DNA of 64,000 bases from Spiroplasma_E ixodetis_B (GCF_040369795.1 NZ_AP028956.1:20052-84051); one strand, 5' to 3'. Shown: positions 43,485 through 55,778, counted from the first letter of the stretch. Notes: generated by a model not told the origin, from the letters alone. Numbers and translations: made by a program.

Positions 43485-43812
43485 TATGATTATAAATCAT
43501 TCATAAATACCTTTATTTGGCTCATATTTGCTGTTTTTAGCGATGTTTTATTTTTGAATAATTTTCTATTCATCAATGTAGTTTTGAATTTCAATTTTAT
43601 TTACATATTGATTTTAACTAGGTAATAATATTTTTACATATGCTTGTCCAACTTTTAAGTTATTTGGATGAGCAATATACTCTTCAACGGTGGTTTGCCC
43701 TAATTACTGGACCATTTTGGTATAGAATTCTAAATTTTTATTTGTAAAATTGGTGGTTTTAGAAATTTAGAATGTATTCTTTCATAATTATAAAACATAA
43801 CATATTGATTTA
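43485..43812 (-). other. Decayed gene remnants
   Basis: No intact frame. On the minus strand short readable stretches are YVMFYNYERIHSKFLKPPI, which looks like the C-terminal end of an rve/IS3-type transposase, and VEEYIAHPNNLKVGQAYVKI. The upstream sequence of parA unit 4 ends near 43480. Confidence 0.35.
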
Positions 43813-44355
43813 TAGCTAACTAAAGTAATGTTTACTCATAAATAATGTAAAATAATAATATGTAATTTAAACAGTTTTTGAATTTAAAAGCGCAATTCAG
43901 CAATATTTAAAATAGATTAGGAAGATTAAATTATGTCAAAACCATACAGTGAAGACTTACGAAGAAAAGTAATAGAAGCCTATGAAAGTAAAAACATGAA
44001 AATTAAAGAAATTTGTAAAGTGTTCAATATTACTAGAAAGACTTTATTCTTATGAAGAAAAAGAAAAAAAGAAACTGGGCATATAAAACCAATTTTGAAT
44101 TATCAAAAAGGACATAGCCACAAAATAAAGGATTTAGATGAATTAAAAAATTATTTAGCGCAAAATAAAGATGTTACAGTTCAAAAAGTAATTGAAAAAT
44201 TTGATGATATGACTAAAGAAACAGTTTATAACTATTTCAAAAAACAAAATTATACATATAAAAAAACTTTTCTATATGAACAAAGAGATAAAAATAAACA
44301 AGAAGATTTTTTAAAAGAAATAACTAAAATAATGAATGAAGATTTAGTATATATT

Positions 44356-45501
44356 AGACATATTCCGTAAATAAATTTAATCAATTGTCAATAATAATAT
44401 TTATAAATTTTTTAGTGTTAATAATTATAGAAGTTAATATTTTTAAAAAAATACTTTAAAAATAAATTTATATTTCAAACACAAAAATTGTTAATATTAT
44501 TTTTATATTAACTTGATAAAAATTTAAATTTTTAAAAAAATATTAAAAATATTTTTTTATTTTAATGGTTTTGTTTTATTAAAAATTTCACAAAGTAAGT
44601 TAAATCTTAAGTACATAAGTCTAAATATACTTTTTCTACATTTATTTATTAAAATTTTGAATCTTTTTAATCAAGCAAAAACATGTTCAACTTTAATTCT
44701 AATTTTTGAAATAATTTTATTGTAGATTTTTTCTTGTTTAGTTAATTTTTATTTTTAGTTTTTTAATTGGTAATATAGTATTTTTATAAATATTTTGTAT
44801 TCCTTGATATCCCAAATCACCAATAATTATTGTTTTTTCTGAAAATTCAAGATTTGAATTTTTTAATATTTGAAAATCATGTACTTTTCCATTATCAGCA
44901 AAAATATCAACAATTTTTTATTAAAAAAGTCATATATAATTTGAAATTTTATAGAAAACATTCAACTTTTACCAGAAAAATATTCTAACTGTAGTTTTTT
45001 TAGTTGGTCTTTCAATTTCAATTTCAGTTGAATCAATTAAATAAAATTGAAATTCATTTAAATCTTCTTGTTTTTTCTCAATTTTTGATTTATATTTTGT
45101 TTTAAAAACTGATAATCTTTGTCATCACTAAGTTTATTTTCTACTCAAGTAATATTTCGAAAACAACTTGATGCACTCATTTTATATTTAATACTCATTT
45201 GGAAAAAGTATAATATTCTTTTCAGTATACTAAAGTCATCATCAAGCTTTCTTCAACTGAAAGTTTATATTTTCTAACTTTAGTTTTTTTTAAATTTTCT
45301 ATTTCAATTAATTTTGTTAACATTTCATCAAAATGAAAACGTTTTATACCAAAATATCTACAAAATTGTTCATTTTTTAATTTTTTTAAATTTTCAAAAT
45401 TCATTTTTATCAACACCTTATTAATTTATTAATAAAGAAATTATAAAATAAATTTTAAATTATTAATTGACTTTTAAAAAATTTATTTACGGAATATGTC
45501 T
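44356..45501 (-). mobile_element. IS5-family element, copy 8
   Basis: 1146 bp, ATT at 44353-44355 and 45502-45504. Transposase 44557-45404 is damaged by several 1-nt losses in A/T runs. Confidence 0.85.
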
Positions 45502-45856
45502 ATTGATGAATCTGGAATTGATGATAATGAATTTTATAAATATGGTTGATCCGAAAAAGGTAAAAGATTATTTGATAATAAATCCGCATATAAAATAAAA
45601 AGAATGAGTATAATTGGTTCGCTAAATAAAGGTAAATTAAAAGCCCTATGAGCATTTTAAGGACATTGCAACAGTAAAATTTTTGAATCATATGTAAAAA
45701 ATATACTAATTCCAGTATTAAAGCATGGACAAATTATATTTTTAGATAATGCAAAGTTTCATAAATCTAAATTAACACAACAATTAATTGAAAATGCTGG
45801 ATGCAAACTATTATTTCTTCCACCATATTCTCCTAATTTAAATCCAATTGAACATT

Positions 45857-47005
45857 AGACATATTCCGTAAATAAATTTTTTAAAAGTCAATTAATAATT
45901 TAAAATTTATTTTATAATTTCTTTATTAATAAAAAAATAAGGTGTTGATAAAAATTAATTTTGAAAATTTAAAAAAATTAAAAAATGAACAATTTTATAG
46001 ATATTTTGTTATAAAACGTTTTCATTTTGATGAAATGTTAACAAAATTAATTGAAATAGAAAATTTAAAAAAAACTAAAGGTAGAAAATATAAACTTTCA
46101 GTTGAAGAAAGATTGATGATGACTTTAGTATACTGAAAAGAATATTATACTTTTTTCCAAATGAGTATTAAATATAAAATGAGTGCATCAAGTTGTTTTC
46201 GAAATATTACTTGAGTAGAAAATAAACTTAGTGATGACAAAGAGTATCAGTTTTTAAAAACAAAATATAAATCAAAAATTGAGAAAAACAAGAAGATTTA
46301 AATGAATTTCAATTTTATTTAATTGATTCAACTGAAATTGAAATTGAAAGACCAACTAAAAAAATACAGTTAGAATATTTTTCTGGTAAAAGTTGAATGT
46401 TTTCTATAAAATTTCAAATTATATATGACTTTTTTAATAAAAAAATTGTTGATATTTTTGCTGATAATGGAAAAGTACATGATTTTCAAATATTAAAAAA
46501 TTCAAATCTTGAATTTTCAGAAAAAACAATAATTATTGGTGATTTGGGATATCAAGGAATACAAAATATTTATAAAAATACTATATTACCAATTAAAAAA
46601 ACTAAAAATAAAAAATTAACTAAACAAGAAAAAATCTACAATAAAATTATTTCAAAAATTAGAATTAAAGTTGAACATGTTTTTGCTTGATTAAAAAGAT
46701 TCAAAATTTTAATAAATAAATGTAGAAAAAGTATATTTAGACTTATGTACTTAAGATTTAACTTACTTTGTGAAATTTTTAATAAAACAAAACTATTAAA
46801 ATAAAAAAATATTAAAAATATTTTTTTAAAAATTTAAATTTTTATCAAGTTAATATAAAAATAATATTAACAATTTTTGTGTTTGAAATATAAATTTATT
46901 TTTAAAGTATTTTTTTAAAAATATTAACTTCTATAATTATTAACACTAAAAAATTTATAAATATTATTATTGACAATTGATTAAATTTATTTACGGAATA
47001 TGTCT
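45857..47005 (+). mobile_element. IS5-family element, copy 9
   Basis: 1149 bp, ATT at 45854-45856 and 47006-47008. In this copy the central A run reads through in one frame (ERPTKKIQLEYFSGKSWMF), but an A is missing in EKKQEDLNE (about 46287) and the ATG is ATT. Confidence 0.85.
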
Positions 47006-47045
47006 ATTTTTGATTTGCTATAAACCATAATATAAGAAAAATATT

Positions 47046-47253
47046 GGTAATGTTTAGTAATCTGTGTAACTTACAAAAATAACTATGTTTAATTAATTCT
47101 AGTAAATAAAATTAAATAACTAGAAAGAGTGAGTTACGTATGTCTAAAAAACAAAATATTAATAATAATGCTCCAATATCAAAAGCAGTAGATTTATTAT
47201 TAGAAAATACTGAAGATTTAACAACAGTTTTTAAAGAGGGAGGTTTATATAAA
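47046..47253 (+). mobile_element. IS256-family element, copy 5 (5' fragment)
   Basis: Left terminus and the first 38 codons (start 47140, NNNAPISKAVDLLLENTEDL), ending at TATATAAA where IS5 copy 10 starts. Codons are open up to the junction. Confidence 0.8.
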
Positions 47254-48400
47254 AGACATATTCCGTAAATAAATTTTTTAAAAGTCAATTAATAATTTAA
47301 AATTTATTTTATAATTTCTTTATTAATAAATTAATAAGGTGTTGATAAAAATGAATTTTGAAAATTTAAAAAATTAAAAAATGAACAATTTTATAGATAT
47401 TTTGGTATAAAACGTTTTCATTTTGATGAAATGTTAACAAAATTAATTGAAATAGAAAATTTAAAAAAACTAAAGGTAGAAAATATAAACTTTCAGTTGA
47501 AGAAAGATTGATGATGACTTTAGTATACTGAAAAGAATATTATACTTTTTCCAAATGAGTATTAAATATAAAATGAGTGCATCAAGTTGTTTTCGAAATA
47601 TTACTTGAGTAGAAAATAAACTTAGTGATGACAAAGATTATCAGTTTTTAAAAACAAAATATAAATCAAAAATTGAGAAAAAACAAGAAGATTTAAATGA
47701 ATTTCAATTTTATTTAATTGATTCAACTGAAATTGAAATTGAAAGACCAACTAAAAAAAACTACAGTTAGAATATTTTTCTGGTAAAAGTTGAATGTTTT
47801 CTATAAAATTTCAAATTATATATGACTTTTTAATAAAAAAATTGTTGATATTTTTGCTGATAATGGAAAAGTACATGATTTTCAAATATTAAAAAATTCA
47901 AATCTTGAATTTTCAGAAAAAACAATAATTATTCGTGATTTGGGATATCAAGGAATACAAAATATTTATAAAAATACTATATTACCAATTAAAAAAACTA
48001 AAAATAAAAAATTAACTAAACAAGAAAAAATCTACAATAAAATTATTTCAAAAATTAGAATTAAATTTGAACATGTTTTTGCTTGATTAAAAGATTCAAA
48101 ATTTTAATAAATAAATGTAGAAAAAGTATATTTAGACTTATGTACTTAAGATTTAACTTACTTTGTGAAATTTTTAATAAAACAAAACCATTAAAATAAA
48201 AAAATATTAAAAATATTTTTTTAAAAATTTAAATTTTTATCAAGTTAATATAAAAATAATATTAACAATTTTTGTGTTTGAAATATAAATTTATTTTTAA
48301 AGTATTTTTTTAAAAATATTAACTTCTATAATTATTAACACTAAAAAATTTATAAATATTATTATTGACAATTGATTAAATTTATTTACGGAATATGTCT
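47254..48400 (+). mobile_element. IS5-family element, copy 10
   Basis: 1147 bp. Flanked on the left by the IS256 5' fragment (plus sense) and on the right by the same 5' part in minus sense, which no simple insertion can produce. Transposase 47351-48199 is broken in A runs (about 47370, 47467) and by IIRDLGY in place of IIGDLGY. Confidence 0.85.
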
Positions 48401-48608
48401 TTTATATAAACCTCCCTCTTTAAAAACTGTTGTTAAATCTTCAGTATTTTCTAGTAATAAATCTACTGCTTTTGATATTTGATCATTATTATTAATATTT
48501 TGTTTTTTAGACATAAGTAACTCACTCTTTCTATTTATTGAATTTTATTTACTAGAATTAATTAAACATAGTTATTTTTGTAAGTTACACAGATTACTAA
48601 ACATTACC
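48401..48608 (-). mobile_element. IS256-family element, 5' part of copy 7 (displaced)
   Basis: Left terminus at 48608 and the first codons (start 48514). It begins TTTATATAAACC, so the TTT duplication matches 61857-61859. No stop codon, unlike 63011-63124. The adjoining TTTAATTC (48609-48616) matches 60685-60692. Confidence 0.8.
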
Positions 48609-48943
48609 TTTAATTCATCTAAATCCTTTATTTTGTGGCTATGTCTTTTTTGATAATTCAAAATTGGTTTTATATGCCCAGTTTCTTTTTTTCTTTTTCT
48701 TCATAAGAATAAAGTCTTTCTAGTAATATTGAACACTTTACAAATTTCTTTAATTTTCATGTTTTTACTTTGATAGGCTTCTATTACTTTTATTCGTAAG
48801 TCTTTACTGTATGGTTTTGGCATAATTTAATCTTCCTAATCTATTTTAAATATTGCTGAATTGTACTTTTAAATTCAAAAACTGTTTAAATTACATATTA
48901 TTATTTTACATTATTTATGAGTAAACATTACTTTAGTTAGCTA
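48609..48943 (-). mobile_element. IS630-family element, copy 4, N-terminal end
   Basis: Transposase start MPKPYSKDLRIKVIEAYQSK at 48823 and terminus TTTAGTTAGCTA ending 48943, next to TA. Its other part is at 60150-60692. Confidence 0.8.
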
Positions 48944-49084
48944 TATTTTAATCACAGAATAATTTTTAATATATTTTATTAATTTTACATATTTTACAAA
49001 TATAATATAAAGTTATATTTATTATTGTAAAATATATTTTACGAATAAAATATATAAAATAATATATAATCAATATATAAAAGA
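48944..49084 (+). promoter_or_regulatory. Promoter and palindrome of second partition locus
   Basis: Perfect 16-bp palindrome GTAAAATATATTTTAC (49027-49042) followed by TATAAT (49065-49070), placed like an RHH operator just upstream of the RHH gene. Confidence 0.5.
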
Positions 49085-49354
49085 GTGAAAAGAATGCCAA
49101 TTGAAACCAAAAATGTTATAAAAAATAAAATATTGGAACGTGTAGAAAATACTGCAGCTTTTTCAAAAGAAAATTCAAAAGCAAAAGATAAAAGATTTAC
49201 AACAGATATGATACCTAATATGTATTGTGAAAAAGAACTTGTTGAAACTTTTAGAAAAGAAGCTAAAGAAAAAAAGTGACTATATACAACTCTAATGAAT
49301 GAAATTCTTAGAGAACGTTATGGGAAAGGGAACAAAAAAAATGAAAATGATTAG
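49085..49354 (+). CDS. RHH partition protein, second locus, 89 aa
   Basis: GTG 49085 or ATG 49094 (MPIETKNVIKNKILERVENT); the ATG gives a better spaced ribosome site (GTGAAAAG). The C-terminal half MYCEKELVETFRKEAKEKKW-LYTTLMNEILRERYG fits a ribbon-helix-helix domain (strand, helix, turn, helix). One TGA Trp. It overlaps the following parA start by 14 nt, giving a tightly coupled RHH-ParA pair in the order opposite to that of the first locus. Confidence 0.6.
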
Positions 49355-49957
49355 TTTTTGTAACAAAAAAGGTGGGGTTGATAAAACTACCCTTTGTAAA
49401 AACATTGCTTATAAATTAGCTTTATAAAATAAAAAAGTTTTGGTTATTGATTTAGATATTCAAGGTACTATAACATTAGAATTACAACAAGATAATACAG
49501 ACATTAAAAAGACAATGGCAAAAATAATTGCTTCTGTTGAAGATATAAGTGTTGATAAAATTATTCAAAAATCTAAGTATAAAAATATAGATATTATTCC
49601 TTCTAGTGAAAATGTTAGAAAATCAATTTTTTTAATAAAAGATTTATATGAAGAAAAAGAAAAATATTTAATTTGGAGACTTAATATATAAAATTAATAA
49701 AAATATTTTTGATAATTATGATTATGTGTTAATTGATTATCCACCAACAGTAGATGAATTAAGTTTAAATTATTTATTAATTAGTGATTTAATATTAATT
49801 CCAATAAATAGTGTTATAGGTAGTTATAAAGGCATAGTTGATTTACAAAATACTTTGAATTATATTACTAATATTGATAAAAGAGATATGCCTGTAATTA
49901 AATTAGTTTTTAATAATATAAAGGATAATGAAAATACATCTAATATATTAGATTGAC
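49341..49957 (+). pseudogene. parA: ParA-family ATPase, second locus, broken
   Basis: MKMISFCNKKGGVDKTTLCK: the P-loop Gly before Lys is Asp, then TAA after YKLAL (49425). Switch I VLVIDLDIQG follows in frame, and a frameshift near 49680 separates it from YDYVLIDYPPTVDELSLNY (Walker B). The end is replaced by an IS630 fragment at about 49958. Divergent from the tandem parA family. Confidence 0.75.
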
Positions 49958-50651
49958 TAAAAGAAAAAAAGAAACTGGGCATATAAAACCAATTTTGAAT
50001 TATCAAAAAGGACATAGACACAAAATAAAGGATTTAGATTAATTAAAAAATTATTTAGCGCAAAATAAAGATGTTACAGTTCAAAAAGTGATTGAAAAAT
50101 TTGGTGATATGACTAAAGAAACAGTTTATAACTATTTCAAAAAACTAAATTATACATATAAAAAAACTTTTTTATATGAACAAAGAGATAAAAATAAACA
50201 AGAAGATTTTTTAAAAGAAATAGCTAAAATAATGAATGAAGATTTAGTATATATTGATGAATCTGGAATTGATGATAATGAATTTTATAAATATGGTTGA
50301 TCTGAAAAAGGTAAATTAAAAGCCCTATGAGCATTTGAAGGGCATTGCAACAGTAAAATTTTTGAATCATATGTAAAAAATATACTAATTACAGTATTAA
50401 AGCTTGGACAAATTATAGTTTTAGATAATGCAACGTTTCATAAATCTAAATTAACACAACAATTAATTGAAAATGCTGGATGCAAACTATTATTTCTTCC
50501 ACCATATTCTCCTAATTTAAATCCAATTGAACATTTTTGATTTGCTATAAAACATAATATAAGAAAAATATTACCAAATTATTGACCAAATATTAAAAAA
50601 GCGATTGATTTTGTTTTTCAAGATATGAGTAAACATTACTTTAGTTAGCTA
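49958..50651 (+). mobile_element. IS630-family element, copy 5 (5' truncated)
   Basis: Begins inside the transposase (RKKETGHIKPILNYQKGH), contains a stop in LDELKN (50040), lacks about 70 bp after YGWSEKG, and ends at TTTAGTTAGCTA (50651). Another IS630 abuts directly. Confidence 0.8.
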
Positions 50652-51637
50652 TATAAATAATGTAAAATAATAATATGTAATTTAAACAGTTTTTGAATTT
50701 AAAAGTACAATTCAGCAATATTTAAAATAGATTAGGAAGATTAAATTACGCCAAAACCATACAGTGAAGACTTACGAAGAAAAGTAATAGAAGCCTATGA
50801 AAGTAAAAACATGAAAATTAAAGAAATTTGTAAAGTGTTCAATACTACTAGAAAGACTTTATTCTTATGAAGAAAAAGAAAAAAAGAAACTGGGCATATA
50901 AAACCAATTTTGAATTATCAAAAAGGACATAGCCACAAAATAAAGGATTTAGATGAATTAAAAAATTATTTAGCGCAAAATAAAGATGTTACAGTTCAAA
51001 AAGTAATTGAAAAATTTGGCGATATGACTAAAGAAACAGTTTATAACTATTTCAAAAAACTAAATTATACATATAAAAAAATTTTCTATATGAACAAAGA
51101 GATAAAAATAAACAAGCAGATTTTTTAAAAGAAATAGCTAAAATAATGAATGAAGATTTAGTATATATTGATGAATCTGGAATTGATGATAATGAATTTT
51201 ATAAATATGGTTGATCTGAAAAAGGTAAAAGATTATTTGATAATAAACCCGCATATAAAATAAAAAGAATGATTATAATTGGTTCGCTAAATAAAGGTAA
51301 ATTAAAAGCCCTATGAGCATTTGAAGGACATTGCAACAGTAAAATTTTTGAATCATATGTAAAAAATATACTAATTCCAGTATTAAAGCGTGGACAAATT
51401 ATAGTTTTAGATAATGCAACTTTTCATAAATCTAAATTAACACAACAATTAATTGAAAATGTTTGATGCAAAATATTATTTCTTCCACCATATTCTCCTA
51501 ATTTAAATCCAATTGAACATTTTTGATTTGTTATAAAACATAATATAAGAAAAATATTACCAAATTATTGACCAAATATTAAAAAAGCTATTGATTTTGT
51601 TTTTCAAGATATGAGTAAACATTACTTTAGTTAGCTA
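50652..51637 (+). mobile_element. IS630-family element, copy 6
   Basis: Lacks the first ~25 bp of the terminus and joins the end of copy 5 at a shared TA. Ends TTTAGTTAGCTA at 51637 followed by TA. Confidence 0.8.
50748..51634 (+). pseudogene. IS630-family transposase
   Basis: ACG in place of the ATG start; a 1-nt deletion in KKTFLYEQR (about 51080) shifts the frame. Otherwise it covers the full length, with VYIDESGIDD, VLDNATFHKSK and NPIEHFWFVIKHN. Confidence 0.8.
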
Positions 51638-51639
51638 TA

Positions 51640-51771
51640 AATACCAATATTAAGCGTTCTGATACATTTATTAAAACTGAAAATGATTTAAGTAGTATTT
51701 GAGATAGTCAATAATATTGACGTCAAAAACAAGCATATGAAGAACTTATTAAAGAAATTATATAAAATAAT
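51640..51771 (+). pseudogene. Unknown gene, C-terminal fragment
   Basis: Reads NTNIKRSDTFIKTENDLSSI, then a TAA, then RQKQAYEELIKEII and TAA. The last part matches the shifted tail of the RHH gene at 39441-39489 (QKQAYEELIAEIL), so this is another end of that gene family. Confidence 0.4.
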
Positions 51772-51939
51772 AATGTATCTTCATTTCAATAAGATAGTTA
51801 AGTAGCAATTAAAACTTCAATATATAAATTTATATATTTAAGTGGAAAGTGTTATCAAAAATTATTTGATAATGTAGTAACAAAATTTAAAAAAATGTTA
51901 AAAGATAATTTAAAAAATATTAATTTAAAGGAAAACATA

Positions 51940-54900
51940 ATGTCAAAATTTAATCTTGAATTTATTAAAGCACAAGTTTCAAACTCTATTTTTAATCGTG
52001 GTTTAATTATGTATAAAAATAACAGTATTAAACTAATAAATAAAAAGATAAATAATAATGCAAAAAATCAATCATTAATAATTGAATGTGAAGTATTATC
52101 TTCACAAAGTCAGGAAGAATACGAAGTAAATTTATATTTTGACTTTTATGATGGTGATATTAATTTTACTAACAAATATTGTGATTGCATGTATTTTCAA
52201 ATTAATAATGCAACTTGTAAACACATCATCGCTTCGTTAATTTATTGTTATCATAAATCATCAAATCAATTTTTAATTTGATCAGGTTTAGAAAATGAAC
52301 ACAAAAATTTAATTTCTTTTTTTAAAAACCAAGAAAAACAAAACGAAAATTCAATGATTCCTATAGTAAAATGTAATATTAGAATTATTATTGAAAATAT
52401 GTCATTAGCAAAATTAAAACTTAAAGTTGGTATTAATCAATTATTTGAAGTTAAAAATATTTTTGAATTTATTAAATTGATTAGTGATACTAGCCCTACT
52501 ATTTTTGAACAAAAAAAATTTTTTAAAAAATATGGCTTTTCATTAAATAAACAAGAACAAAAATTATCTATTAATTTACAAAAAAATTGTTAATTTTTTG
52601 TATGATGAATTTGAAATATTTAATATGAAATTACCTAATAGTAACATTATTAATTTTTATAATTTTGAGGATAATAATAGTAAATTTAGGTTATTACCAG
52701 TTCTATTGTTTCACCTTTTATTTTCTTTAAAAGGCGAAACAATAGACTTAATATATTTAGGAACAATATATAATGACATTTTAATTACTGAAGAAAACTA
52801 TGAATCAAAATTAAATATTAGTTTAGTTAATAACCAGATAATTATTAGTAATCAAAAAGAAAAACCTTTATTTTTAAACTCAAAATTACAAAGTATTTTA
52901 GAAAATAAAAAAGTTTTATTTTTAACAAATAATCAAAAAAATAATTGTAAAATTTTGCAAACTATGAATTCTCAAAATCAAATAATATTTGATGAAAATG
53001 ATAAACAAGATGTTATACAATATATAATTTCACCGTTATTAAAACATAATAATAATGTTATTGATCCAATAATTACTAATAATATTATTAATACTAAACT
53101 AATTATTGAAAGTTATTTTGATTTTGATGGAGAATATGTTATTTTAAAATCTGTTTTCAAATATGATGATATTATTTTTGATATTAATGATAGTAGCAGT
53201 AATCCAAATAAAATTGTTCTTCGGGATTACATAAAAGAGAAAAATTATTTATATCTTTTTTCTACACTACCTTTTGAAAAAATTGGTGATAAATTGGTAT
53301 TAAATGATTTAGAATCAATTATTAAATTGGTATCTAACCTTTTATCTGTAATAGAACAGCAATCAATTATTTATTATACTGAAAATTTTCAAAATGTGCG
53401 ATTAATAAAAACAAAAATTAATAGTTCAAATATTAGTATTAATGAAAATAAACAACTTTTAGAATTTAATTTTATTTTAGAAAACATTACACAAGATGAA
53501 CTTAAATCAATTTTTATTTCAATAAAAAATGAAAAAAAATATCACCGTTTAGAAAATGGCAATATTGTTGATTTACAAAATAAAACATTAATAAAATTCG
53601 TTAAATTATCAGATAAATTTGATATACCATTAGAAAATTTTGCAACTGGTAAATTTTTAATTCATAAATATCATGCCCCTTTTTTGAATGAAGAACTTTC
53701 TAATTTTAAAGATGTATCTTTTAATAAGAATTTATACTTTACTGAGTTAATTACAAAAATTACAAATTTTAATGATAATGATATTACTGTTTCATCTTCA
53801 TTAAATGCTGTTCTTCGTGATTATCAAATTAAAGGACATAAATGATTAAAAACATTAGCATTATTCGGTTTTGGTGGTATTTTAGCTGATGAAATGGGTC
53901 TTGGGAAGACTTTACAAACCATTAGTTATATTGTTAAAGAATATGAGTTAAATTCACATATGGAGCCAATCCTTATTATCGCTCCTGCTTCGATTATTTA
54001 TAATTGAAAAAATGAATTTAAAAAGTTTGCCCCACAATTAAAAAAAATTATCGTTGATGGAACTAAACAAATACGTAAAGAAATTTTGAAAAATTATAAA
54101 AATTACCAAATATTAATTACTTCATATCCGTTATTACGTCGTGATTTTATTGAATATGATAGTTTATCATTTTCACATTGTTTTATTGATGAAGCTCAAC
54201 ATATTAAAAACCCTACTTCATTAAATGCTAAAGTAACAAAAGGTATTAATTCTACAATTAAATTTGCTTTAACTGGAACACCCATTGAAAATAACTTAAC
54301 CGAATTATGATCAATTTTTGATTTTGCACTACCACGGTTATTGCTTTCACACCATAAATTTCAAAAACAATATGAAGTACCTATCGCTCGTAAACAAGAT
54401 AAATTATTATTAACGCAATTAATTAAAAAAACAAAACCATTTATTTTACGTCGTTTAAAAAATGAAGTTATTACTGAATTACCTAACAAAATAGAAAATA
54501 AAGTTATTGTTGAAATGACTTCTCGTCAAAAAAAATCTATGCCGCTCATGCTATGGCAGCACGTAAGGAATTAGAAGATTCTATTAATAATAAAAATTTT
54601 AATAAAAACAAAATTCAATTTCTTACTGCATTAATGCGCTTGCGACAAATTTTCTGTGATCCCAGCATTATTGATAACAATTATGAACAAGAAAGTGCTA
54701 AACTTAATATTTTACATGATATTTTAGAAGAACTTATTTCTTTTAAACATAAAATTTTAATTTTTTCTCAATTTACTAAAATATTAAAGAAAATAATACC
54801 AATTTTAAAAAAATTAAAAATTAATTATTTATATTTAGATGGTAAAACGGATTCTAAATCACGAGTATTATTGGTTGAAGAATTTAATAATAATAGCAAT

Positions 54901-55218
54901 ATTAGTGTTTTTTTAATTTCTTTAAAAGCTGGTGGAGTTGGTTTAAATTTAACATCAGCAGATGTTGTTATTCATTTTGATCCTTGATGAAATCCTTCCA
55001 TTGAAAATCAAGCAACAGACCGTGCTCATCGTATTGGACAGAAAAAGGTTGTTCAAGTAATAAAATTAATTACTAAAGGAACAATTGAAGAAAAAATCAT
55101 TACTATTCAAAATAAAAAATTAGACATTATTAATTCAGTATTTGATGGTAATAATGATACACAATTAATTACTAATTTAACAGAAACAGAATTAATGAAT
55201 TTATTAACACCTATTTAA
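51940..55218 (+). pseudogene. SNF2-family helicase with SWIM zinc finger, frameshifted
   Basis: Start at 51940 (MSKFNLEFIKAQVSNSIFNR) after AAAGGA. SWIM finger CDCMYFQINNATCKH (Cys-X-Cys...Cys-X-His) near residue 85. SNF2 ATPase motifs follow in order: I ADEMGLGKTLQT, Ia IAPASIIYNW, II DEAQHIKN, III LTGTPIENNL, IV ILIFSQFTKILK, V LKAGGVGLNLTSA, VI DRAHRIGQKK. Total about 1090 codons, as in bacterial SWIM-SNF2 proteins. Two 1-nt errors in A runs break it: an extra A near 52585 and a missing A near 54535 (SRQKKIYAAHAM). The motifs themselves are intact, so the damage is recent or these are sequencing errors. Confidence 0.85.
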
Positions 55219-55272
55219 ATTTAATAAATATGAAACATTTAAAATTATTAAAATTATTAAAATTATATAAAA

Positions 55273-55334
55273 ACCAAACAGCTAAGGTTGGGAACTCGAG
55301 GGCTTACTCCCCCTTGCACAGCATTATCTGTACT
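55273..55334 (+). other. GC-rich island, possible small RNA
   Basis: About 60 nt (GCTAAGGTTGGGAACTCGAG...) far richer in G and C than the surroundings, with short possible stems (ACAG...CTGT; GGG...CCC). No open frame and no tRNA cloverleaf. Lies between the SNF2 gene and the next gene. Confidence 0.3.
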
Positions 55335-55391
55335 AAAAAAATTAATTATATAATCATTTTATAAAAATGTCAAATTTGAAAGTGGAATAAT

Positions 55392-55778
55392 ATGCAATTT
55401 AAATGATGAAAATTACAAAAAGGAATGGGAATTCGTGTGAAAATTTCTAATGATATTGATAACCAAACTGGTAAGAAAAAGTATTGTCCAGCAATAGTTA
55501 TTAAATCTTATCCTGGTCATGTAAAAGTTCAGTTAATGACTACTGAACCTAGTAGTCATGATTATTTTAAAATAAAAATTAATAATCAAATTCAATATAT
55601 AAGACCAATTTATTACAAAACAATTAAATTTAATGAAATTGGTAATATTTGAAAAGATAAATTTAATAATCCCATACAATTAGATAAAAGTAGTACTTTA
55701 TTTACTAAAATTCAAGAAATGGAAATAAAAGAAAATCTTGGATATGAAATTAATTTAAACCGAAAAATAAAAAACTAG
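55392..55778 (+). CDS. Hypothetical protein, PemK/MazF-like, 128 aa
   Basis: Starts MQFKWWKLQKGMGIRVKISN (55392). The segment KKKYCPAIVIKSYPGHVKVQ resembles the R/Y-C/R-P-A-I-V-I strand of PemK/MazF-fold proteins, followed by further short strands. That assignment is tentative. After the TAG at 55776 the DNA continues in another frame as KLEKENQQLKNKIELFKNYK to about 55885, so a 1-nt change in an A run has probably removed a coiled-coil tail. Three TGA Trp. No antitoxin-like partner directly upstream. Confidence 0.45.

Larger units (their letters stand above)
43813..47045 (+). mobile_element. IS630-family element, copy 3, carrying two IS5
   Basis: Begins TAGCTAACTAAAGTAATG after TA (43811-43812). 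IS5 copies 8 and 9 sit inside, each with an ATT duplication. The 3' part stops at AAAAATATT (47045), where IS256 copy 5 begins. Confidence 0.85.
43933..47045 (+). pseudogene. IS630-family transposase, twice interrupted
   Basis: Start MSKPYSEDLRRKVIEAYESK after AGGAAG. Open to VYI (44352), IS5, then DESGIDDNEFYKYGWSEKGK (45502 on) with TAA replacing Glu in WAFEGHC (45658), then a second IS5 after NPIEH, and a short tail. The C-terminus is missing. Confidence 0.8.

Noticed and set aside
49958..51637. A functional IS630 pair forming a composite transposon
   Set aside because: Both transposases are broken and the two elements are contiguous with no cargo between them.
52598..53845. An apparently independent gene starting with TTG inside the SNF2 region
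   Set aside because: It is the continuation of the SWIM-SNF2 gene after a 1-nt shift in an A run; no ribosome site is present and the helicase motifs continue past the TGA at 53845, which codes for Trp.
55273..55334. Possible tRNA
   Set aside because: No acceptor stem, no TTCRA-type T-loop and no cloverleaf could be drawn.
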